Made by a program: the position numbers and the translations under genes
The notes under the pieces: model-generated
The model's database searches: none
Seen by the model: only the letters and a program-made list of their open reading frames with translations
What the model was told of the DNA's origin: nothing
Assembly (NCBI GenBank): GCA_001914705.1
Contig: MNDB01000020.1
Coordinates: 8,916 to 14,539 of the forward strand
Source of the DNA: Actinobacteria bacterium 13_2_20CM_68_14
GTDB lineage: Bacteria; Actinomycetota; Thermoleophilia; Gaiellales; Gaiellaceae
DNA: 5,624 bases
Direction: 5' to 3'
In this document: one piece after another, positions 1 through 4,589 of the stretch
How positions within the stretch are numbered: position 1 is the first letter of the stretch
Layout of the letters: the number at the start of each line of letters is the position of its first letter

Positions 1-306
1 GGCGCTGAAGGCGATCAGCCCGGCGCTGTTGCTCGCAAAGATCTTCTCGACGGCGAAGTCGATCGCGTGAAAGACGGGCGGGTCCAGACGGGACTTCAGC
101 GCCGGCGCGATGTGTTTCGTCCAGACGTCTTGGCGGCCGACGGCGCCGAGGAGGGCCAGTCCGAGCAGCGTCAGCGGGATCAGCGATTTCAGAACCTGGA
201 ACGCCAGCGCGCTCGCATAGGTGAGCAGCTCGTGGTCGGCGAAGCGCTCGTGCAGGAGCTCTACAGCTCCGCGCGTGCGCTTCACGACAGTCGTTCGCGT
301 GGCCAT
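1..306 (-). CDS. YihY/BrkB-family inner-membrane protein, N-terminal part (3' end outside window)
   Basis: The reverse strand is open from an ATG at 306-304 to the window edge, giving 102 residues with no stop. The N-terminus is short and basic (MATRTTVVKRTRG), followed by residues 29-58 with the look of the first YihY/BrkB (UPF0761) segment: TYASALAFQVLKSLIPLTLL, then a hydrophobic run to about residue 56. Members are polytopic membrane proteins of unsettled function, formerly mis-annotated as RNase BN. Only the first transmembrane segment and the following polar loop (about 58-90) are visible. No convincing Shine-Dalgarno sequence lies upstream of the ATG; the nearest purine-rich patch is about 16 nt away. 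The gene diverges from ffh across 44 bp, so the two could share regulatory DNA. The family call rests on this pattern alone. Confidence 0.72.
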   Translation of the reverse strand, partial: MATRTTVVKRTRGAVELLHERFADHELLTYASALAFQVLKSLIPLTLLGLALLGAVGRQDVWTKHIAPALKSRLDPPVFHAIDFAVEKIFASNSAGLIAFSA

Positions 307-332
307 GAGGAGAGGCCTTACCGAAAACGGCC

Positions 333-350
333 GCCAGTACACTGGCCGTC
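333..350 (+). promoter_or_regulatory. Putative ffh promoter: -10 box inside a palindrome, leaderless start
   Basis: The -10-like hexamer TACACT (338-343) fits the actinobacterial TANNNT pattern and ends 7 nt before the ffh GTG at 351. Transcription would therefore begin at or next to the start codon. No Shine-Dalgarno sequence precedes the GTG, consistent with a leaderless mRNA. The hexamer lies within a perfect inverted repeat, GCCAGT-AC-ACTGGC (333-346), which could be an operator. No good -35 was seen. The call is inference from spacing. Confidence 0.4.
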
Positions 351-1742
351 GTGTTCGACACGCTTTCAGACCGGCTTCAGGGCGCCCTCGGCGACCTTGG
401 TAAGCGCGGCAAGCTCGACGACGAGGCGATCTCGAAGGCGATGCGCGAGATCCGCCTCGCGCTGCTCGAGGCCGACGTCAACTTCCAGGTCGTCAAGGAT
501 TTCGTCGCCCGCGTCCGCGAGCGCGCCGTTGGCGAGGAGGTGCTGAAGAGCCTCACGCCCGGCCAGCAGGTCGTGAAGATCGTGCACGAGGAGCTGACCG
601 CGCTGATGGGCTCGGGCGACTCTCGGCTCGCGTTTGCCGGACGGCCCCCGACGGTGATCCTGCTCGCCGGCCTGCAGGGCTCGGGCAAGACGACGGCCGC
701 GGCCAAGCTCGCGCTGTTGCTGCGCAAGGAAGGCAAGCAGCCGGCGCTCGTCGCCGCCGACCTGCAGCGCCCGGCGGCGATCGAACAGCTCGAGCAGCTC
801 GGCCGGCAGATCCAGGTTCCCGTCTTCAGCGGCGAGCGGTCCGATCCCGTCAAGGCCACCCGCGAAGGGATCGACGCCGCCGAGGGCGACGTCGTCATCG
901 TCGACACGGCGGGCCGGTTGCATGTCGACGAGGCGCTGATGGAGGAGCTCGCCGCTGTCCGCAAGGAGGCGAGGCCGACGAATGTCTTGCTCGTGCTCGA
1001 TGCGATGACCGGGCAGGAGGCGGTCGCGGTCGCGCAGGCTTTCCAGGAGCGCGTCGACTTCGACGGCGTCGTGCTGACGAAGCTCGACGGCGATGCGCGC
1101 GGTGGCGCGGCGCTCTCGGTCAAGGCCGTCACCGGCAAGCCGATCAAGCTCGTCTCGGTCGGCGAGAAGGTTGATCAGCTCGAGTACTTCCATCCCGACC
1201 GGATGGCCTCGCGGATTCTCGGGATGGGCGACGTGCTGAGCCTGATCGAGAAGGCGGAGGCGGCAGTCGAGGAGGACGAGCGCGAGGAGCTCGAGCGCCG
1301 GATGATGCAGGGCGAGTTCACGTTCGACGACTTCCTGAAGAGCTACAAGATGCTGCGCCGGATGGGCCCGCTGCAGGGCGTGATGAAGCTGATCCCCGGC
1401 CTCGGCAACCAGCTCGAGGGGCTCGACCAGGTGGACGAGAAGCAGCTCGCGCGCGTCGAGGCGGTCATCCTCTCGATGACGCCCCGGGAGCGGGCGCTGC
1501 CCCATGTGATCGACGGCTCGCGCCGGCTGCGGATCGCCCGCGGCAGCGGATCTGACGTCCAGCAGGTCAACCAGCTGCTGGAGGCGCGCAAGCAGATGGC
1601 GAAGATGATGAAGCAGATGAAAGGCGGCAAGATGCCTTCCCTGCCAGGATTGGAGGCGCCCGGCGCGCCGAACGGGGCCCGCGCGGCCACGGCGAGAAAG
1701 ACCAAGAGCAAACGAAAGAAGAAAAAGAAGGCGAGGAGATAG
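351..1742 (+). CDS. ffh: Signal recognition particle protein Ffh (SRP54 GTPase)
   Basis: Ffh binds 4.5S/SRP RNA and signal sequences emerging from the ribosome, and delivers the complex to FtsY at the membrane in a GTP-dependent cycle. The 463-residue protein is complete and of normal length. The N domain covers about 1-95, with the family's usual opening (MFDTLSDRLQ). The G domain covers about 100-295: P-loop GLQGSGKTT at 107-115, DLQRPAA at 137-143, DTAGR at 185-189, TKLD at 243-246, VGEK near 270-273, then HPDRMASRILGMGD. The Met-rich M domain (about 310-425) carries SMTPRER at 375-381 and SRRLRIARGSG at 390-400, the SRP-RNA binding part, and ends with a Met/Lys segment. A polybasic tail (about 449-463) closes it. 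The GTG start is chosen because it gives the conserved N-terminus. It heads the + strand cluster and its TAG directly abuts the rpsP ATG. Confidence 0.97.
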   Translation: MFDTLSDRLQGALGDLGKRGKLDDEAISKAMREIRLALLEADVNFQVVKDFVARVRERAVGEEVLKSLTPGQQVVKIVHEELTALMGSGDSRLAFAGRPPTVILLAGLQGSGKTTAAAKLALLLRKEGKQPALVAADLQRPAAIEQLEQLGRQIQVPVFSGERSDPVKATREGIDAAEGDVVIVDTAGRLHVDEALMEELAAVRKEARPTNVLLVLDAMTGQEAVAVAQAFQERVDFDGVVLTKLDGDARGGAALSVKAVTGKPIKLVSVGEKVDQLEYFHPDRMASRILGMGDVLSLIEKAEAAVEEDEREELERRMMQGEFTFDDFLKSYKMLRRMGPLQGVMKLIPGLGNQLEGLDQVDEKQLARVEAVILSMTPRERALPHVIDGSRRLRIARGSGSDVQQVNQLLEARKQMAKMMKQMKGGKMPSLPGLEAPGAPNGARAATARKTKSKRKKKKKARR

Positions 1743-1985
1743 ATGGCAGTCAAGTTGAGACTGACTCGGGTCGGCTCGAAGAAGAATCCGATCTACCGCG
1801 TCGTCGCCGCCGACACGCGTTCCCCGCGCGACGGCAAGTTCATCGAGATCGTCGGGCGCTACAACCCGCAGACCGATCCGTCGACGATCGAGTTCGACGA
1901 GGAGAAGGTCAAGGACTGGCTCTCGAAGGGCGCGCAGCCCTCCGACACGGTCAAGCGCCTCTTGAAGGCAAAGGACATTGGCTGA
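1743..1985 (+). CDS. rpsP: 30S ribosomal protein bS16
   Basis: bS16 is a small-subunit protein that binds 16S rRNA early in assembly. The 80-residue product is complete and typical: it opens MAVKLRLTRVGSKKNPIYRV, the bS16 signature, and continues with ADTRSPRDGKFIEIVGRYNP and the C-terminal WLSKGAQPSDTVKRLL. The ATG follows the ffh stop with no intervening base. Its Shine-Dalgarno sequence, GAGGAG at 1733-1738, lies inside the last codons of ffh, so it is probably translated from the same mRNA with coupling. Its end overlaps the khpA start by 8 nt. Confidence 0.97.
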   Translation: MAVKLRLTRVGSKKNPIYRVVAADTRSPRDGKFIEIVGRYNPQTDPSTIEFDEEKVKDWLSKGAQPSDTVKRLLKAKDIG

Positions 1986-2208
1986 ACTGCTGGCCGAGCT
2001 CGCGCGGCGGCTCGTCGACGACCCGGACGCTGTCTATGTCGAGGAGATCGAGCGCGACGGCGCGCACGTGTTGCAGCTGCACGTCGCCAAGGACGACGTC
2101 GGCAAGGTGATCGGCCGCCAGGGCCGGATCGCCCGGGCGCTGCGCACGATCGTCCGGGCGGGCGCGGCGCGGTCGAGCTACCGCATCCTTGTCGAGATCG
2201 TCGACTGA
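1978..2208 (+). CDS. khpA: KH-domain RNA-binding protein KhpA
   Basis: This is a 76-residue single KH-domain protein of the type always found between rpsP and rimM. KhpA-type proteins bind RNA, in several Gram-positives together with KhpB (Jag), and affect cell division and small-RNA biology. The sequence has the family's N-terminal helix (LLAELARRLVDDPDAV), an acidic strand (VEEIERDG), and the GXXG loop GRQG at residues 46-49 in VGKVIGRQGRIARALRT. The start is a TTG overlapping the rpsP stop by 8 nt. A GAAGG at 1964-1968, nine bases upstream, could serve as ribosome binding site. No in-frame ATG or GTG gives a full domain. Its end overlaps rimM by 20 nt. Confidence 0.93.
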   Translation: MAELLAELARRLVDDPDAVYVEEIERDGAHVLQLHVAKDDVGKVIGRQGRIARALRTIVRAGAARSSYRILVEIVD

Positions 2209-2674
2209 GCTTGTAAGCGTCGGCCGTGTGGGACGGCCGCACGGCCTCGACGGCTCCTTCTTCGTCGAGCAGGCCAGTGACGATCCGGAGCGGTTCGCGG
2301 TCGGCGCGGTCGTCTACGTCGACAGCGAGCGGGCGGAGGTCGTCGTGTCGAAGCGCGGCTCCGGCGGCCGCCCGGTGATCCGGCTCGACCGCGAGGCGCC
2401 GCGCGGCGCCGACCTTGCCGTGCCGCGCGAGGCGCTGCCGCCGACGGTGGAGGGCGAGTACTACGCCTTCCAGCTCGTCGGTCTCGAGGTCGAGGAGGAG
2501 GGCGGCCGCATGCTCGGCCGGGTCGCCCAGGTGGCGCCCGGCGTTGCGAACGACGTGCTCGAGCTCGATTCCGGGCTCGCCCTCCCGCTCGTCGAGGCCT
2601 GCGTGCGCGAAGTCGATCTCGAGCATGGCAGGATCGTGATCGCCGCGGGCTTCGCCGAGCCCCAGCTACCCTGA
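2189..2674 (+). CDS. rimM: Ribosome maturation factor RimM
   Basis: RimM binds uS19 and helps the 3' (head) domain of the 30S subunit mature. The 161-residue protein is slightly short for the family but has both domains. The N-terminal barrel begins at GRVGRPHGLDG (residues 12-22), the RimM signature. The PRC-barrel begins near EGEYYAFQLVGLEV (88-101), with LGRV at 109-112, the conserved NDVLEL at 121-126 and ALPLVEACVREVD beyond it. The start is a TTG inside the khpA reading frame. It is the only ATG/GTG/TTG that keeps the conserved N-terminus, since the next in-frame GTG falls within the GRVGRPHG motif. No strong Shine-Dalgarno sequence was seen, so initiation probably depends on coupling to khpA. 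trmD follows 13 nt after the stop, as in most bacteria. Confidence 0.93.
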   Translation: MSRSSTELVSVGRVGRPHGLDGSFFVEQASDDPERFAVGAVVYVDSERAEVVVSKRGSGGRPVIRLDREAPRGADLAVPREALPPTVEGEYYAFQLVGLEVEEEGGRMLGRVAQVAPGVANDVLELDSGLALPLVEACVREVDLEHGRIVIAAGFAEPQLP

Positions 2675-2687
2675 GCGGCGGCTTCCT

Positions 2688-3347
2688 TTGCAGCTCGACG
2701 TCTTCACCTTGATCCCGCAAGCCTTCGCGTGGCTGACGGAGCAGCGGCCCGTTGCGGCCGTGCTCGGCGACGAGCTGGACCTGCGGCTGTTCAGCTACCG
2801 CGACTACACGCCGCTCTCCGGCTCACAGGTCGACGACGAGCCCTACGGCGGCGGCGCCGGGATGGTGCTTCGTGTCGACGTCGTCGCGGCCGCGCTCGAA
2901 GCGGCCTACGGGGGCTCGCCCGCGCATCGCGTCGTCGCGCTGACGCCGCAAGGCCGGCAGCTGACGCAGGAAGTGGTCGAGGAGCTCGCCGGCGAGGAAC
3001 GGCTCACCCTGCTTTCGGCGCGCTTCGAGGGCTTCGACGAGCGCGTGCTCGCGCACCTCGCCTCCGACTCGATCTCGATCGGCCCCTACGTGCTCTCCGG
3101 GGGCGAGCTGCCCGCGATGGTGCTCGTGGACGCGATCGCGCGCCGGCTTCCGGGGGCGCTCGGCTCGGCAGAATCGGGGCTCGTCGAGAGCTTCTCGGCC
3201 GAGCTCGAGGGCGGCCTCGAATACCCGCATTACACACGGCCCGCCAATTTCCGCGGCTGGCCCGTGCCCGCCGTCCTTCTCTCAGGCGATCACGCGAAGA
3301 TCGACGAGTGGCGGCGCCGGCAGAGCCGTCTGCGGACCGCAGGTTGA
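2688..3347 (+). CDS. trmD: tRNA (guanine37-N1)-methyltransferase TrmD
   Basis: TrmD is the SPOUT-family enzyme that uses S-adenosylmethionine to make m1G37 in tRNAs with G36-G37, preventing +1 frameshifts. Recognisable parts in order: QLDVFTLIP N-terminus, VDDEPYGGGAGMV (48-60), LTPQGRQLTQ (85-94), ARFEGFDERV (111-120), the knot segment SIGPYVLSGGELPA (130-143), EYPHYTRP (178-185) and VLLSGDHAKIDEWRR (196-210). Arg152 aligns with E. coli Arg154. Compared with E. coli by eye, Asp135 is Pro133, the catalytic Asp169 is Glu167, and His46-Arg47 before VDD is Gly-Ser. At 219 residues it ends before the RRPDL segment that closes most family members. I believe several of these changes are lineage traits rather than damage. 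The TTG start gives the standard N-terminus; its ribosome binding site is weak. Confidence 0.95.
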   Translation: MQLDVFTLIPQAFAWLTEQRPVAAVLGDELDLRLFSYRDYTPLSGSQVDDEPYGGGAGMVLRVDVVAAALEAAYGGSPAHRVVALTPQGRQLTQEVVEELAGEERLTLLSARFEGFDERVLAHLASDSISIGPYVLSGGELPAMVLVDAIARRLPGALGSAESGLVESFSAELEGGLEYPHYTRPANFRGWPVPAVLLSGDHAKIDEWRRRQSRLRTAG

Positions 3348-3361
3348 GGCACGATACGGAG

Positions 3362-4447
3362 ATGGACCAGTCAGACGGCGCCGGCGCGGTTCGCAATCCG
3401 TACGAGGTCCTCGGGGTCAGCCCCGACGCCTCGCCGGAGGAGATCCGCGACGCCTACTGGCGCCTGGTCAGGTTCCATAGAACCGAGGGGGAGGCGGCCT
3501 GGACGCCGACGCATCTTGGCGAGATCCAAGACGCGTACGAAGTCCTGTCCGATCCGTCGCGCCGCGCCGAGCTCGACGCTGCGAACGGGGACTCCGCGCG
3601 CGCCCACGAGCCGCCAGCGCCGGCGCCGTACGAGCCTGGTTTTCCTCCTTACGAGTCGGGCGCGCAGCCCTACCAGCCCCAGGGGGCGCCGCCGTACCAG
3701 CCGGGCGGACCGCCCCTCCCGACCCCCGAGCCCAAGCCGGTGGTCCATCACTCGCGCAATCCGATCGACCGGCTCACGTACCGGCTGCCGCGGCCCTGGC
3801 GGATCGCGATCGACTGGATCGTCACGATTGCCGGGGCGGTCGCGATCGTGTTCGCGATCAAGCAATGGGTCGTCAACCCGTACCGGATCCCCTCATCGTC
3901 GATGGAGCCGACCCTGCACTGCGCCGGCGGCCAGGGTTGCGAAGCCCGTCTCTCGGACCGAGTGCTTGCGAACCGGTTCATCTACCGCTTCCGAAGCCCG
4001 CACCGCGGCGAGATCGTCGTCTTCAAGACGCCGCCCGCGGCAAAGCAGCGCTGCGGCGCCGGCGGGACGTTCGTCAAGCGCCTGATCGGCCTGCCGGGCG
4101 AGACCTGGTCGGAGCGGAACGGCTACGTCGACATCAACGGCAAGAAGCTGAACGAGCCATACATCAAGCCGGATCGCCGCGACACCGAGACGCACAGCCC
4201 GCAGGTGATCCCCAAGGGGCAGTACTTCATGATGGGCGACAACCGGGCCGAATCGTGCGACTCCCGCGTCTGGGGCACCGTGCCGAGGAAGAACCTGATC
4301 GGTGAGGTGTTCGCGACCTACTGGCCGCCGAACCGGATCTCGATCTATTCGGCCTACGTCTCGTTCGGGCTGGGGGCGCTCGGGATGCTCCGGTTGCCGG
4401 GAAGAATCAGGCGGCGGCGGAAGTCCAGGAAAAGCGCAGTCCACTAG
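3362..4447 (+). CDS. lepB: Type I signal peptidase with N-terminal degenerate J-like domain
   Basis: The 361-residue protein has two parts. Residues 12-72 resemble a DnaJ J-domain: NPYEVLGVSPDASPEEIRDAY (helices I-II) and EIQDAYEVLSDPSRRAELD (helices III-IV). The HPD tripeptide between helices II and III reads His39-Arg40-Thr41, so stimulation of DnaK is not expected. A Pro/Tyr/Gln/Gly-rich linker (about 83-126) has PY at 89-90, 96-97, 103-104 and 111-112. A single anchor helix follows at about 148-168. The rest is signal peptidase I (S26 family), which cleaves signal peptides outside the membrane: IPSSSMEPTL with nucleophile Ser180, general-base Lys239 in FVKRLIGLPGE, and MGDNRAESCDSRVWG at 291-305. 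A weakly hydrophobic stretch (328-343) and a basic tail end it. The catalytic domain holds four Cys (187, 193, 231, 299). The ATG at 3362 begins just before the J-like fold; CGGAG abuts it, with a further GAGG 12 nt upstream. It lies 14 nt after trmD. Confidence 0.93.
   Translation: MDQSDGAGAVRNPYEVLGVSPDASPEEIRDAYWRLVRFHRTEGEAAWTPTHLGEIQDAYEVLSDPSRRAELDAANGDSARAHEPPAPAPYEPGFPPYESGAQPYQPQGAPPYQPGGPPLPTPEPKPVVHHSRNPIDRLTYRLPRPWRIAIDWIVTIAGAVAIVFAIKQWVVNPYRIPSSSMEPTLHCAGGQGCEARLSDRVLANRFIYRFRSPHRGEIVVFKTPPAAKQRCGAGGTFVKRLIGLPGETWSERNGYVDINGKKLNEPYIKPDRRDTETHSPQVIPKGQYFMMGDNRAESCDSRVWGTVPRKNLIGEVFATYWPPNRISIYSAYVSFGLGALGMLRLPGRIRRRRKSRKSAVH
3626..3715 (+). repeat. Degenerate PY-rich repeat coding for the LepB linker
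   Basis: This stretch codes for four PY-containing units, each 7-8 residues long (PYEPGFP, PYESGAQ, PYQPQGAP, PYQPGGPP), in the linker between the J-like domain and the membrane anchor. The repetition is clear in the protein but loose in the DNA. Such Pro/Tyr linkers are usually disordered. Here it would lie on the cytoplasmic side. Confidence 0.6.
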
Positions 4448-4555
4448 GGTTCACCGCCGGCCTCTGAGGCGTCGCTTGCGACACCGCTTGGAGGCAGTGC
4501 GGGCTTCGCCCGTGCGGCCGTCTAACTCGCCGCATCCGGCGGTAGCGCGGTCGGC

Positions 4556-4561
4556 TAGCAT
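4556..4561 (+). promoter_or_regulatory. Possible -10 box for rplS
   Basis: TAGCAT fits TANNNT and would place the transcript start near 4568, about 22 nt ahead of the rplS ATG. No recognisable -35 was found. It is a single short motif, so this is weak evidence for an internal promoter. Confidence 0.25.
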
Positions 4562-4569
4562 GCACCCTT

Positions 4570-4583
4570 GGCCCGACGGGGCC
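4570..4583 (+). promoter_or_regulatory. Hairpin covering the likely rplS ribosome binding site
   Basis: GGCCC-GACG-GGGCC forms a 5-bp all-G:C stem with a 4-nt loop, ending 6 nt before the rplS ATG at 4590. The only Shine-Dalgarno-like bases (GGGG, 4578-4581) lie partly in its 3' arm, so folding would limit ribosome access. A TTCTT follows at 4585-4589, too short and interrupted to call a terminator. Confidence 0.4.
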
Positions 4584-4589
4584 GTTCTT

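Larger units (their letters stand above)
4448..4589 (+). promoter_or_regulatory. Hairpin-rich lepB-rplS spacer, possible rplS leader
   Basis: This is the only non-coding gap over 50 nt in the + strand cluster. It holds five perfect short inverted repeats: GCCTC/GAGGC (4460-4470), GTCGC/GCGAC (4471-4482), CGGGC/GCCCG (4500-4512), CGCCG/CGGCG (4528-4541) and GGCCC/GGGCC (4570-4583). None has a proper T-run, so no clear intrinsic terminator is seen. L19 genes have autoregulatory leaders in some Firmicutes; whether this is an analogue is inference. GC-rich DNA makes short hairpins easily, so some may be chance. Confidence 0.4.

Noticed and set aside
67..546. + strand open frame across the divergent region into ffh
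   Set aside because: It is Arg/Ser-rich, runs antisense to the membrane-protein gene and then out of frame through ffh, and matches no family.
366..1505. Long open frame on the - strand opposite ffh
   Set aside because: It mirrors the codon structure of a clear, full-length Ffh and its translation is a low-complexity Leu/Arg/Asp mix with no recognisable domain. GC-rich genes commonly leave such antisense frames open.
1859..2626. Long - strand open frame opposite rpsP, khpA and rimM
   Set aside because: It spans three well-supported + strand genes, is Arg/Pro/Ala-rich and resembles no family I know.
2729..3361. Upstream extension of the lepB frame through trmD
   Set aside because: The frame is open, but the translated part is Arg/Ala-rich shadow of trmD. 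The J-like domain begins about a dozen residues after the ATG at 3362, which has purine-rich sequence before it.
3341..3361. Frameshift as explanation for the short TrmD C-terminus
   Set aside because: Reading the alternative frames past 3341 does not give the missing RRPDL-type segment, so the short end appears genuine.
4500..4512. CGGGC-TTC-GCCCG hairpin as an intrinsic terminator after lepB
   Set aside because: The stem is short and is followed by GC-rich sequence rather than a T-run. It is listed only as part of the hairpin-rich spacer.
4560..4562. Earlier in-frame ATG for rplS
   Set aside because: It adds ten residues not expected at the L19 N-terminus, has no ribosome binding site, and overlaps a possible -10 box.
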